Source: Rikenellaceae bacterium
Lineage (GTDB): Bacteria; Bacteroidota; Bacteroidia; Bacteroidales; UBA932
Assembly (NCBI GenBank): GCA_003542575.1
Contig: DPKJ01000002.1
Span: 1 to 64,000, forward strand
Length of the DNA: 64,000 nt
Direction: 5' to 3'
Positions 32,282 to 41,596 of the stretch are shown here, piece by piece (the stretch's first letter is position 1; the number at the start of each line of letters is the position of its first letter). A program made the translations under genes and the position numbers. The notes beneath the pieces are model-generated. The model made no database searches. It worked only from the letters and a program-made list of their open reading frames with translations, and had not been told where the DNA came from.

Positions 32282-34243
32282 TCAGGCCTTATTGTCTGAT
32301 TTTGATAAAATGGGGTGGGTAAAATAAAACCTGGCTCCTTCACTATATTCCGGGTCAATCCAGATTCTGCCCCCCAGGTTTGTAATTATCTGCTTTGAAA
32401 TTGCAAGACCTAACCCGGCTCCTTGTGAGAATGTGTTAAGTTTCCCGAACCTCTCAAACAGCTTTTTATGCTGCTCTTTAGGGATACCGCTGCCGGTGTC
32501 GCTCACCGAAAAAAGAAGGTGGCTGCCATTTAGTTCGTATTTTAGAACTATCTCTCCCTGCTGTGTGAATTTATTGGCGTTTGTAAGCAAGTTTAATAAG
32601 ACCTGCGATAAACGGTGTACATCGGTGTAAATTTCGCAGGATTCAAGAGTGGGTTCAAATCTGTAATCAATAGATGCCTTTCTCAGATGAGTTGTTGTGG
32701 CAAGAACCTGTTCGCACAGTGAGTTCACTTCAACAGTACGGAACACAAAATTTAGTTTTCCTGTCTCAAGGCCTGAAATATCAAGGATGTCAGTTATGAG
32801 CGTTAAGAGCAGTTCTGAATTCTGAGCAATTACTTTGTTCATTTCAACTCTCTGTTCTGCTGTGTAATCATCAGAAATTAAAAGATTTGAGAACCCCACA
32901 ATTGAGTTTAGAGGTGTTCTTATTTCGTGACTCATATTTGCCAGAAATGCAGATTTCAGATGGTCGCTCTCTTCTGCTCTCTCCTTTGCCATAATAAGCT
33001 CTTGCCTGTTCTGTTCCAAATATTTGCGGAGACGCTTGTTCTTTGAGTACATAAAAAAGAGAGTAATCATAAAAATCGCCAGAGCGACTGTTACTGAGGA
33101 GACAGCAATCAGATATTTTTTGTATTTCGCAAGTCTTGGGTCTTTCGCATTAATTATGATACTTTCAGAGGGTAACATCTGCTTGTTAATCTTCAATTTT
33201 TCCAGAAGACGCTGATCGAACTGGTATGAACTCCCGGATGTGTTGAACCTGACTGAATCTCTATCACCTTTAGCATATGCTTCAATGAGACTCACTATCC
33301 TTTTTGCATGCAAACCATATTTTGGGATGTATCCTCCAATTGCTCCGGATCCCAGTCCTGTTCCTGACATTGTGAAAACCGGAAGATTCGGATTTGCAGA
33401 AATAAGTTCTTCAAGAGAATTGCCCAGAAAATATTGCCCATCTTTATTTACTCTCCAGGTTCCTATCAGCATGGCAGTATTTTGGGGCAGCATTTTGATT
33501 GATTGCAAAATTTCATTGAAATGCAACTCCCTGCTATCCAGAAACAAATAATTTATATTTGGTACTTCGTTCATATCTCTTTTGAAGAGAGTCTTCATGG
33601 ATAATCCCCCGTAGGTGTTGTCAGACAGGAATACAATATTTTTAGTTTCAGGAAAGAAGCTTAGGATAAGGTCAATATTCCTTCTGGGAACATAGTGATT
33701 TAATATTCCTCCAGCATTTGCTTTTCTTCGGGCCTTTCTTGACATATTTACCCACTCAGGCTGCCAGGTTTCATCAACTGAAGTAATTGGAAGTTCTATC
33801 CCGTTGCCACTGATATACTCACCAAATATAGGTACACCAGACGGAATTGTATCCTGCGCCAAGAGAGCGGCCCAGGCCTCCTGACCTATTGCGATGATTG
33901 CCCGTAATTTCTTATGCTCATATTTTTTAAGTAATGAGGCGACTCTTCCTTTCCACAGATGAGCCTCTTCATTAAAGTTTTTCGCTCCCAGGTCCTCAAT
34001 AAGCACGATCGCGTTATCTTTATAATCTGTACCAAGTGCCAATTCAAACTCATTTATAAAATCCATAGACCTTTTGGTGTCCGGATTAAAGGATGAGATA
34101 ATAAGATATACCTCCTGTTCAACTTCGGCATTTTGAGATTTGAGATGAGTCGGGAAAAGGTTTAGTGTCAGAAACAGCACCAGAGCAAAAAGAGCTCCGG
34201 TGTCATATAAAACCAATGTGAGTTTTTCTTTGATTGCCGACAT
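32282..34243 (-). CDS. Sensor histidine kinase with periplasmic ABC-substrate-binding-like domain
   Basis: 653 residues. Helix 1 at about 13-31 is followed by a periplasmic domain (about 45-345) resembling the ABC-type substrate-binding fold of DUF/PF04392 proteins, and helix 2 at 377-399. A short coiled coil leads to HisKA with phospho-acceptor H439 in MSHEIRTPLNS, then the ATPase domain with N-box NLLTNANKF (551-559), DTGSGIP (582-588) and GAGLGLA. There is no receiver domain and no response regulator gene next to it, so it is an orphan kinase here. The ligand is unknown. Ends before the Pmp3 gene. Confidence 0.92.
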   Translation of the reverse strand: MSAIKEKLTLVLYDTGALFALVLFLTLNLFPTHLKSQNAEVEQEVYLIISSFNPDTKRSMDFINEFELALGTDYKDNAIVLIEDLGAKNFNEEAHLWKGRVASLLKKYEHKKLRAIIAIGQEAWAALLAQDTIPSGVPIFGEYISGNGIELPITSVDETWQPEWVNMSRKARRKANAGGILNHYVPRRNIDLILSFFPETKNIVFLSDNTYGGLSMKTLFKRDMNEVPNINYLFLDSRELHFNEILQSIKMLPQNTAMLIGTWRVNKDGQYFLGNSLEELISANPNLPVFTMSGTGLGSGAIGGYIPKYGLHAKRIVSLIEAYAKGDRDSVRFNTSGSSYQFDQRLLEKLKINKQMLPSESIIINAKDPRLAKYKKYLIAVSSVTVALAIFMITLFFMYSKNKRLRKYLEQNRQELIMAKERAEESDHLKSAFLANMSHEIRTPLNSIVGFSNLLISDDYTAEQRVEMNKVIAQNSELLLTLITDILDISGLETGKLNFVFRTVEVNSLCEQVLATTTHLRKASIDYRFEPTLESCEIYTDVHRLSQVLLNLLTNANKFTQQGEIVLKYELNGSHLLFSVSDTGSGIPKEQHKKLFERFGKLNTFSQGAGLGLAISKQIITNLGGRIWIDPEYSEGARFYFTHPILSKSDNKA

Positions 34244-34280
34244 ATCCGTTTATGTAACGGCAAATGTATAAAAAATATTA

Positions 34281-35276
34281 CTATAGAGACCGATTTTTCC
34301 CTTTAAAAAGAGAGAACCCGATGAGTGAGAGAGTTCCGCAGGCTATCATTGTAAGTGCCTGAGAACCGTGTGATATAGTTGCAAATACAACGCCTGTCGT
34401 CTGATCTATGCCATATATGGTAGCCAGCGCCAGTGATATTATAAAGTGGTATGCACCTATGCCTCCCTGTACAGGTATTGCCCATCCGAAACCACCTATC
34501 ACCATAAGAAAAAGGGCGTCAGATATCCCAAGCCCCGCTACTGAAGGGAACGCAAGTATTGTAGTGTAGCTCATTAGCCAGTAGCAGATCCATATAAGAA
34601 TGGTATAAATGATAAAAAGCCATTTCTGCTTCATTCGAAAACCTGATACAATGCCTGCTAAAACACCCTTAACAATATTGGCTATTTTTCTGAATACGGG
34701 GTGCTTTTTTCTAAAAGCATAGACTATATAAAAGAATATGGCAAACGTAGCCAATATTGTAATTGCTATAATACCAAATCCGGTAGAGAGTTTCTCACCG
34801 AAAGCAGAGATAATCTGTTTGTCTATGAAGTTGCCGAATCTGCTCCACTGTAAAACAAATATCGCAGTTGAAAATACAGCAAGAGACAGGAGGTCAACAC
34901 TCCTTTCAAGCACAACTGTTCCTGCAACTTTCTCAAATGAGAGGCCTGTTTTTCTGGTTATTACACCACATCTGGCAAACTCTCCGGCCCGTGGTAATGC
35001 AAAATTTGTAATGTAGCCGATATTAATTCCGTCCCAGGCATCAACTCTTCTGATTCCGGAGTGTAATGGCAGCATTATCATTCTCCACCTGAGAGATCTA
35101 AGCCAGAAGGCTGCAATGCTCACTGCCATTGAGGCGGCTATCAGGATATAATTTGCACTTTTTAAACCCTCTGTAAAATCATTCCATTTTACCTCTCTGA
35201 ACGAGAACCACAACAACACGACTGCTGCTGCAAACAACAGTATGTATTTTATGGCTGAAATGAGGCGCTGCTTCAT
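34281..35276 (-). CDS. Lysylphosphatidylglycerol synthase-like flippase domain protein (UPF0104)
   Basis: 331 residues, about eight membrane helices. RAGEFARCGVITRKTGLSFEKVAGTVVLERSVDL near 97-130 and the GGFGWAIPVQGGIGAYHFI motif near 270-290 identify the UPF0104/AglD-like superfamily, the membrane half of MprF without the aminoacyl transferase part. These are thought to flip lipids. It starts 12 bases after panD on the same strand, an arrangement often seen in Bacteroidota. Confidence 0.88.
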   Translation of the reverse strand: MKQRLISAIKYILLFAAAVVLLWFSFREVKWNDFTEGLKSANYILIAASMAVSIAAFWLRSLRWRMIMLPLHSGIRRVDAWDGINIGYITNFALPRAGEFARCGVITRKTGLSFEKVAGTVVLERSVDLLSLAVFSTAIFVLQWSRFGNFIDKQIISAFGEKLSTGFGIIAITILATFAIFFYIVYAFRKKHPVFRKIANIVKGVLAGIVSGFRMKQKWLFIIYTILIWICYWLMSYTTILAFPSVAGLGISDALFLMVIGGFGWAIPVQGGIGAYHFIISLALATIYGIDQTTGVVFATISHGSQALTMIACGTLSLIGFSLFKGKNRSL

Positions 35277-35288
35277 TACTGAAAATAA

Positions 35289-35639
35289 TTATATCAGCTT
35301 ATTTGTTTGGGAATCGGGGAATATTACTTTTGGTTTAAAGACGAGTGCCTCTTCAGGAGTCATATGAGCATAGGCCATGATAATTATCAGATGTCCTACA
35401 GAAAATTTATGTGCTGCCGCTCCGTTAATTCCAATCTTGCCACTGCCACGCTCCCCTTTAATCACATATGTCTCTATCCTTTCACCGTTGTCAATATTGA
35501 CGATGGATACCTTTTCATTTATATAGAGCCCTGCCGCTTCAATCAGATCTTCGTCTATGGTTACGCTACCAATGTAATTAAGATTAGCTTCAGTTACACG
35601 GGCCCTGTGTATTTTTGACTTCATCAGCTCCAACAACAT
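35289..35639 (-). CDS. panD: Aspartate 1-decarboxylase
   Basis: 116 residues, the normal proenzyme length. G24-S25 in NYIGSVTID is the self-cleavage site that yields the pyruvoyl cofactor. VIKGERGSGKIGINGAAAH and VGHLIIIMAYAHM are the family motifs. It makes beta-alanine for pantothenate. One base separates it from panC, so both act in the same pathway from one transcript. Confidence 0.97.
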   Translation of the reverse strand: MLLELMKSKIHRARVTEANLNYIGSVTIDEDLIEAAGLYINEKVSIVNIDNGERIETYVIKGERGSGKIGINGAAAHKFSVGHLIIIMAYAHMTPEEALVFKPKVIFPDSQTNKLI

Positions 35640-35640
35640 C

Positions 35641-36501
35641 TCACTTAAGTTTTATATTATCAATTAATCTAACCGCACCGGCGAAAACTGCTGTACATAA
35701 CTGTATTTCGTCGGCCTCCCCCCAGCTCTTAACCGGACTTAGTGTAATTGCGTCAACAATTTCGGCATATTCGGTTTTAAGCAGAGGCTCTGAGTCTATC
35801 TCAGAAATTACCCATTTTGTCAGCTCTTGAGGTGCAGGGCAAATTTGCGGCAAATTTTGTGCCGTTGCAAGCTCCGCTGCTCTTTTAAGCGTTTTGTATA
35901 TGGTTGGTGCCACTCTTCTGTGTTGGGGTGTCAGTAGTAAATTTCTTGAGCTCATTGCCAAACCATCAATCTCTCTGACCGTTGGACATGAAACAATTTT
36001 AACAGGATAATCCAGTTTTTTGCTGAAATATCTAATTATTGCAAGCTGCTGAAAATCTTTCTCCCCAAAGTAGGCATGTGTGGGCCTGACTATATCAAAA
36101 AGACGGGTAACTACCTGAGCAACACCGTTAAAATGACCCGGCCTGCGAGGCCCCTCCCCATTGTTGTCCAATCCCCCCAGATCAAAAACCCTGTTATCTT
36201 CCTGCGGGTATATCTCCTCAATTGAAGGAATGAAAACGATTGTGGCTCCTGCTTTTTCGAGCATTTCACAATCCTTCTCTATAGTACGGGGATATTTTTC
36301 AAGATCGACAGGATTATTAAACTGGGTAGGGTTAACAAAAATGCTCACCACAACAATTTTGCAATCCGCTGCTGCTCTGTTTACAAGAGATATATGCCCC
36401 TGATGCAACGCTCCCATTGTTGGCACAAACCCCACCTCGCAACTATCTGAAAAAAAAGAAATAGCACTATAAAATTGGGGCAGGGTGTAACAGATTGTCA
36501 T
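35641..36501 (-). CDS. panC: Pantothenate synthetase
   Basis: 286 residues from MTICYTLPQF, the usual length. It joins pantoate and beta-alanine using ATP. Motifs are VGFVPTMGALHQGHISLVNRA (HIGH-like), VSIFVNPTQFNNPVDLEKYPR and FGEKDFQQLAIIR. The frame extends 26 codons upstream to 36579, but a -7 box at 36519-36526 lies inside that extension, so 36501 is preferred. First gene of panC-panD-flippase. Confidence 0.97.
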   Translation of the reverse strand: MTICYTLPQFYSAISFFSDSCEVGFVPTMGALHQGHISLVNRAAADCKIVVVSIFVNPTQFNNPVDLEKYPRTIEKDCEMLEKAGATIVFIPSIEEIYPQEDNRVFDLGGLDNNGEGPRRPGHFNGVAQVVTRLFDIVRPTHAYFGEKDFQQLAIIRYFSKKLDYPVKIVSCPTVREIDGLAMSSRNLLLTPQHRRVAPTIYKTLKRAAELATAQNLPQICPAPQELTKWVISEIDSEPLLKTEYAEIVDAITLSPVKSWGEADEIQLCTAVFAGAVRLIDNIKLK

Positions 36502-36518
36502 CAATTTGAAAATTTTTG

Positions 36519-36526
36519 CAAACCTA
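36519..36526 (-). promoter_or_regulatory. -7 box for panC
   Basis: TAGGTTTG on the minus strand, 18 bases before the panC start. Confidence 0.5.
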
Positions 36527-36584
36527 CAAAAAAATATGAACTTTGCACGCAGAACCTTTTTTCCGCTTAAAATCTGCATATTAA

Positions 36585-37286
36585 ATGAAATATTTAAAAA
36601 CTCTGGGAATTCTCGGAGGTATGGGACCTGAGGCTACCTCATACCTATTTAACCTCATTATCAAGAATACTAAGGTTAAAAAAGACCAGGATCATATACC
36701 TGTGGTCATTTTTAACTACCCTCAGATTCCGGATAGAACTCTTAATATTGTAGAGAACGGAGAATCTCCTCTTTTATACCTGATAAAAGGGATGAAACTT
36801 TTGGAAAAGGCAAAAGCAGATGTTGTTATAATCCCCTGTAATACAGCTCATTACTATATTGAAGAGATTAATAAATACTCAACACTTCCAATCCTGAATA
36901 TGATTGAACTAACTTCAAAACATGTTAAGGAGATGCCTGTTAAAAAGATTGGAGTAATGGCTACTACCGGTACCATCAGGACAAAACTTTATCAGAGGAA
37001 CCTTGAGAATCTGGGTCTGGAGGTTGTATTGCCTACTGAAAAAGAGCAGCAGGAGTTGGTTATGGAGGCAGTTTACGGGAAAAGAGGAGTTAAGGCCGGT
37101 TACAAAAAAGAGCCAAAACGACTACTTAAAGAAATTTCTCAAAGATTATCGGAGAGGGGTGCTGAGGTTATTATTGCCGGATGTACCGAGATTCCTCTTG
37201 TTCTTTCAAGAAAAGATATCCCTGTAGAATTGGTTAATCCTATGGAGATTCTGGCAAAAGCAGCAGTTACTTATTGCAAGAGATAA
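36585..37286 (+). CDS. Aspartate/glutamate racemase family protein
   Basis: 233 residues. The two catalytic cysteines are seen in IPCNTAHYY and AGCTEIPLVL, with GILGGMGPEATSYLF at the N-terminus. This is the cofactor-independent aspartate racemase (YgeA-like) group, making D-aspartate or acting on a related amino acid. Next to panC on the opposite strand and 40 bases before the PfkB kinase gene. Confidence 0.93.
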   Translation: MKYLKTLGILGGMGPEATSYLFNLIIKNTKVKKDQDHIPVVIFNYPQIPDRTLNIVENGESPLLYLIKGMKLLEKAKADVVIIPCNTAHYYIEEINKYSTLPILNMIELTSKHVKEMPVKKIGVMATTGTIRTKLYQRNLENLGLEVVLPTEKEQQELVMEAVYGKRGVKAGYKKEPKRLLKEISQRLSERGAEVIIAGCTEIPLVLSRKDIPVELVNPMEILAKAAVTYCKR

Positions 37287-37326
37287 ACTGAATATTTTAA
37301 GTTATATTTAAATAAAAATAAAAGAC

Positions 37327-38319
37327 GTGAAATCTATATTGGGAATAGGCAACGCCTTAACAGACATACTGGCAGTTTTGGAAGATGATTCCCTTCTTGA
37401 GCAGTTTCACCTGCCGGAGGGGAGTATGCAGCATGTTGACAGAGAGACCGGTGAAAAGATATGGCAAACACTCAAACCCATGGGAGTGCAGTATGTAGCG
37501 GGAGGCTCAGCAGCCAATACAATTACTGCAACTGCCGTACTTGGCATGCCTTCGACATTTATTGGCAAAGTGGGAAACGATGAGCTGGGCTCATTATTTA
37601 AGTCAGATCAGGCAAGGAATGGCATAAAATCCACACTCTTTACAGGCAAGGCTGCATCGGGCAGGGCGATGGTATTTATTACAGCGCCAAATGCCGAGAG
37701 AACTTTTGCCGTATACCTTGGAGCTGCAATTGAATTGATTTCGGAAGATCTTAAATATGAGCAGTTTGTGGGGCATGACTATTTTCACATCGAGGGTTAT
37801 CTGGTACAAAATCAAGATCTTGTACGCCGGGCAGTAGAGTTGGCCAAGGAGGCAGGAATGATCATTTCTATAGATATGGCCAGTTATAATGTGGTCGAGA
37901 GCAACTACGCCTTTTTGCATGATATAATTGAAAACTACGTTGATATTGTTTTTGCTAATGAAACAGAGGCTCAGGTTTTTACCGGCAAAACACCACGTGA
38001 AGCTCTTGATGAAATTGCTAAGATTTGTGATACTGCAATAGTAAAGATAGGCAAAGATGGCTCTATGGTTAAAAAAGGTGACCAATATCACTATATTGAA
38101 GCTTGGCCGGCAGATACAATTGACGCAACCGGGGCGGGTGATATCTATGCTGCAGGCTTTTTGTTTGCCCACGCTAACGGTCTTTCTCTGAAGGATTGCG
38201 GTGAGGTTGGTTCATTAGTGGCGGCAAAGGTTGTTGAGGTTATAGGGCCCAAGATTGACATACCAAGGTGGAAGAAGGCAAAGCAGGAGATAAGGGAGTT
38301 AACCGGGTTGCTTCAGTAA
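37327..38319 (+). CDS. PfkB family carbohydrate/nucleoside kinase (adenosine kinase-like)
   Basis: 330 residues from a GTG start. Ribokinase-fold motifs are GGSAANT with FIGKVGNDELG near the N-terminal half, and DTIDATGAGDIYAAGFLFA with the catalytic Asp. The size and the ATAVLGMPSTFIGKVG-type text resemble bacterial adenosine/sugar kinases. The substrate is uncertain. It follows the racemase gene and precedes the GH10-like gene by 28 bases. Confidence 0.93.
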   Translation: MKSILGIGNALTDILAVLEDDSLLEQFHLPEGSMQHVDRETGEKIWQTLKPMGVQYVAGGSAANTITATAVLGMPSTFIGKVGNDELGSLFKSDQARNGIKSTLFTGKAASGRAMVFITAPNAERTFAVYLGAAIELISEDLKYEQFVGHDYFHIEGYLVQNQDLVRRAVELAKEAGMIISIDMASYNVVESNYAFLHDIIENYVDIVFANETEAQVFTGKTPREALDEIAKICDTAIVKIGKDGSMVKKGDQYHYIEAWPADTIDATGAGDIYAAGFLFAHANGLSLKDCGEVGSLVAAKVVEVIGPKIDIPRWKKAKQEIRELTGLLQ

Positions 38320-38347
38320 GGCAAAACACTCGTTAATAAATAGATCT

Positions 38348-39526
38348 ATGAAAAAACTGAAATTAATGCTTAAAATGTTTGCAGTGTCATTTGCACTGCT
38401 TGCTTTTATCCCACAGGGGTGTACAGCAAAAAAAGAGTTGAAGCCTGATCTCAGTAAAAAGGTTTGGGCATGGATGTCGGGCAAAACAACCATGACAGAA
38501 CAGGAGTGGGAAAGCATGTTTGGCAAGGCTTCAGAGGCAGGTATTGATGCAATAATTCTGGAGTGTCACGGAGGATATCCTGAAGTTTTGGGAGATTCAA
38601 CGAGTTTCAGAGACAGTGCAGCAATTAAAATCATTGAGATAGCTTTGCCTTATGCGCAAAAACACAACATTGAGCTTCACGCCTGGATATGGACGACAAA
38701 CAGAACCGAGAAGAGCCTCAGGAATGCTCATCCGGAATGGTATCAGGTAAATGCTCAGGGAGAGTCTTGCCTTGATATTAAATTATATAACAGGGAGCAT
38801 TACAGATGGCTATGCCCTTCCCGCCCCGAAGCTCTGGAATATATGAAGGAGAGGATTGCCGAGCTTGCCTCAATAGAGGGTCTTGCAGGAATTCATCTTG
38901 ATTTTATCAGATACCCTGACGCAATTCTCCCATACGGACTCCACGAATCAAGGGGTGTATTACAGGATAAGGTATATCCTTTATGGGATTTTTGCTACTG
39001 TGAAGTATGCAGAAGCAATTTTAAAACCCAGACCGGAATCGATCCTGTGGAACTTGAGGACCCCACATCAAACAATGAATGGATGCAATACCGCTGGGAT
39101 GTTTTGTCCTCTTTTGCAAGTGAATTGTGCAAAGAGATTAAGGCTCACGGTAAAGTAGCTACTGCAGCTGTCTTTGCATCACCTGAGGAGTCCAAAAAAC
39201 TGGTAAGGCAAGACTGGGCTAATTTCAGGAATATTGATATTCTGTTCCCTATGATTTATCATAAATTCTATAATTGGGAAGACCCAATGGTAGAGACAGC
39301 AACAAGAGAGGGAGTTGAGGCTCTTAAGGCAGCAGGCAATCCGGCAGCTCTCTGTTCGGGGCTCTTTGTGGGTCATGTGCCAAAGGATAGAATACCCGAG
39401 TTTTTTGGATATGCTAAAAACGGAGGATCACAGGGTGTATGTCTCTTCTCGCTTGAGGGGATTAACAGAAACGAAGGTTACTGGGAGGCGCTTGGGAGTG
39501 CAATAACGGAGTTTAAGAGGCTCTGA
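38348..39526 (+). CDS. Family 10-like glycosyl hydrolase lipoprotein (GHL10/DUF187)
   Basis: 392 residues. The signal ends with a lipobox-like PQGC (Cys 25). The (beta/alpha)8 domain shows HAWIWTTNRTEKSLRNAHPEWYQ, LAGIHLDFIRYPD near 183-195 and DILFPMIYHKFY, matching the GHL10 family (YngK-like). Acts on an unknown glycan outside the inner membrane. Same strand as the PfkB gene, likely one transcript. Confidence 0.88.
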   Translation: MKKLKLMLKMFAVSFALLAFIPQGCTAKKELKPDLSKKVWAWMSGKTTMTEQEWESMFGKASEAGIDAIILECHGGYPEVLGDSTSFRDSAAIKIIEIALPYAQKHNIELHAWIWTTNRTEKSLRNAHPEWYQVNAQGESCLDIKLYNREHYRWLCPSRPEALEYMKERIAELASIEGLAGIHLDFIRYPDAILPYGLHESRGVLQDKVYPLWDFCYCEVCRSNFKTQTGIDPVELEDPTSNNEWMQYRWDVLSSFASELCKEIKAHGKVATAAVFASPEESKKLVRQDWANFRNIDILFPMIYHKFYNWEDPMVETATREGVEALKAAGNPAALCSGLFVGHVPKDRIPEFFGYAKNGGSQGVCLFSLEGINRNEGYWEALGSAITEFKRL

Positions 39527-39568
39527 TTATTATTGAATCCGGGTAAATCCGGCTCTTCAGACTGTTCG

Positions 39569-40183
39569 CTAAAAGATCCCGTGAAGCTGGGCATCCACTC
39601 TGTCAATTACATGCCTCAGATCTTCGGTACGATCCTCATATTTGATTTCGTCAACATCAATTATGAGTACTTTGCCATCTTTATAATTGCTGATCCATTT
39701 TTCATATCTCTCGTTTAGCCCGGAGAGATAATCTATTCTTATTCCGCTTTCATATTCGCGGCCTCTTTTGTGAATTTGTGATACAAGGTTTGGAATTGAA
39801 GAGCGCAGATAGATGAGCAGATCGGGTGGTTTTACCAGAGAGAGCATTAAATCAAAAAGAGAGTTATAATTTTCGTAGTCCCTTGTGCTCATGAGTCCCA
39901 TGCTGTGCAGGTTCGGGGCAAATATTCTTGCATCCTCATAAATGGTTCTGTCCTGAATTACATCATTTTGATCTCGCTCTATCTCCACAATACCTTTGAA
40001 ACGCTCCTGAAGGAAAAAAATCTGAAGATTAAAGGACCATCTCTGCATATCGTTGTAGAAGTCTGCAAGGTAGGGGTTATTGTCAACAGCCTCATATTTA
40101 GCGTCCCAGTTGTAATGTTTTGACAGTAATTTTGTTAGCGTGGTTTTCCCGCTTCCGATGTTTCCGGCTATTGCGATATGCAT
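39569..40183 (-). CDS. Deoxynucleoside kinase
   Basis: 204 residues. P-loop GNIGSGKTTL at 7-16; DRTIYEDARIFA near 78-89 is the DRS-like motif of deoxyadenosine/deoxyguanosine kinases; LIYLRSSIPNLVSQIHKRGREYE supplies the LID arginines. Salvages deoxynucleosides by phosphorylation. Divergent from pcm, with facing -7 boxes between the two genes. Confidence 0.93.
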   Translation of the reverse strand: MHIAIAGNIGSGKTTLTKLLSKHYNWDAKYEAVDNNPYLADFYNDMQRWSFNLQIFFLQERFKGIVEIERDQNDVIQDRTIYEDARIFAPNLHSMGLMSTRDYENYNSLFDLMLSLVKPPDLLIYLRSSIPNLVSQIHKRGREYESGIRIDYLSGLNERYEKWISNYKDGKVLIIDVDEIKYEDRTEDLRHVIDRVDAQLHGIF

Positions 40184-40223
40184 AATAATAAGTTTTTGAT
40201 ATTACAGAGGGATCTCTCTACTG

Positions 40224-40231
40224 CAAAATTA
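40224..40231 (-). promoter_or_regulatory. -7 box for deoxynucleoside kinase gene
   Basis: TAATTTTG on the minus strand, 41 bases before the start at 40183. Confidence 0.5.
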
Positions 40232-40245
40232 AGAAAATCTTTTAG

Positions 40246-40253
40246 TAATTTTG
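40246..40253 (+). promoter_or_regulatory. -7 box for pcm
   Basis: TAATTTTG on the plus strand, five bases before the ATG at 40258, divergent from the box at 40224-40231. Confidence 0.5.
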
Positions 40254-40257
40254 CCCT

Positions 40258-40911
40258 ATGTTTGATACTTTACAACACAAAGGGAGGCGCAAGCAGCTTC
40301 TGTCGCAACTTTTATCAAAATTTGAGTTTGACACCAGGGTAATCGAGGCAATGAACAAGGTCCCCAGACATATGTTTGTTGATCATGGTCTTGATAATCT
40401 TGCATATCTTGACAAACCTTTACCCATAGGGGCTAAACAAACTATATCACAACCATATACTGTTGCAATGCAGAGCCATCTTCTTGTGCAAAAGGCAGTA
40501 AAATTTGATAAAGTACTTGAAATTGGTACGGGTTGTGCATATCAGACAGCGGTGCTTGCTGAGATGGGTTACAGGGTTTACAGTATTGAGAGACAGAAGG
40601 CGCTCTATATACTTGCACAGAAAAATCTGGCCCGGCTGGAGTATCATAATCCACTTTTGTGTTTTGGCGATGGATTTGCCGGATTACCAAAATTTGCTCC
40701 ATTTAAGGGCATTTTAATAACCTGCGGGGCACCTGAGATCCCAAACGAACTACTCAGGCAGCTTGCAATTGGAGGGAGGATGGTTATTCCCGTTGGAACA
40801 GGTACACAGAGAATGGTTGTAGTAGACAGGATTTCAGAGGAGGAGTACATAAAAAGTGAACATGGCGACTATAAGTTTGTTCCTATGTTAAGCGGTATTG
40901 AAGATAAATAA
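40258..40911 (+). CDS. pcm: Protein-L-isoaspartate O-methyltransferase
   Basis: 217 residues, typical length. SAM-binding motif VLEIGTGCAYQTAVLAEM near 83-100; VPRHMFVD and PIGAKQTISQPYTVAMQ are the substrate-site motifs. It repairs isoaspartyl residues in aged proteins. First gene of a plus-strand run with MBL hydrolase, lytic transglycosylase, uvrA and the kinase. Confidence 0.96.
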   Translation: MFDTLQHKGRRKQLLSQLLSKFEFDTRVIEAMNKVPRHMFVDHGLDNLAYLDKPLPIGAKQTISQPYTVAMQSHLLVQKAVKFDKVLEIGTGCAYQTAVLAEMGYRVYSIERQKALYILAQKNLARLEYHNPLLCFGDGFAGLPKFAPFKGILITCGAPEIPNELLRQLAIGGRMVIPVGTGTQRMVVVDRISEEEYIKSEHGDYKFVPMLSGIEDK

Positions 40912-40938
40912 TTATTAAAAATAAATAAGAGACCAAAG

Positions 40939-41580
40939 ATGCAGATCAAGACATTTTATTTTAACGACCTCAGAGAATGTACATATATTCTGTGGGATGA
41001 TACAGGTGAGTGTGTAATAGCTGACCCCGGCTGTTACAGCGAAAGCGAAAAGGGCAGACTTGAGAAATTCATATCAGAAAACTCTCTAAAGCCGGTTATG
41101 CTGCTCAATACACATGGACACTTTGACCACATTATGGGTAATGCATTTGTATCGCAAAAATGGAATGTTAAGACATATATTCACTCCGATGATAAGCCTC
41201 ATCTCGAGAGAGCCGTTCAGTACAGCAATATGTTCGGGTATAATGTTGAGGCGCCTTCACTGGACACCGTTGATCTTAATGATGGGGACGAACTTAAATT
41301 CGGGAACTCTCTTCTTAAGGTGATGACTACTCCCGGACATACAAGGGGAGGAGTCTCATTTTATAGTGATACCGACAAGTTTGTTCTTACCGGGGATGCT
41401 CTCTTTGCAGGCAGTATCGGCAGAACAGATTTACCCGGAGGTGATTACGATCAACTTATGGAATCTCTCCTCGGGAAAATCATAAAACTTGGCGATGACT
41501 ACACTGTTTATCCCGGACACGGGCCGGCTACTACAATTGCCAACGAGAAAAATTCAAACCCATTCCTTAGATACGAATAG
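40939..41580 (+). CDS. MBL-fold metallo-hydrolase (glyoxalase II-like)
   Basis: 213 residues. Zinc ligands are in THGHFDHIMGN (HxHxDH), TPGHTRGG, LTGDALF and YPGHGPATT. This is the short YcbL-like group related to hydroxyacylglutathione hydrolase, without the C-terminal glutathione domain. Substrate unknown. Follows pcm by 27 bases. Confidence 0.93.
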   Translation: MQIKTFYFNDLRECTYILWDDTGECVIADPGCYSESEKGRLEKFISENSLKPVMLLNTHGHFDHIMGNAFVSQKWNVKTYIHSDDKPHLERAVQYSNMFGYNVEAPSLDTVDLNDGDELKFGNSLLKVMTTPGHTRGGVSFYSDTDKFVLTGDALFAGSIGRTDLPGGDYDQLMESLLGKIIKLGDDYTVYPGHGPATTIANEKNSNPFLRYE

Positions 41581-41596
41581 CACAAACTAACCTTAT

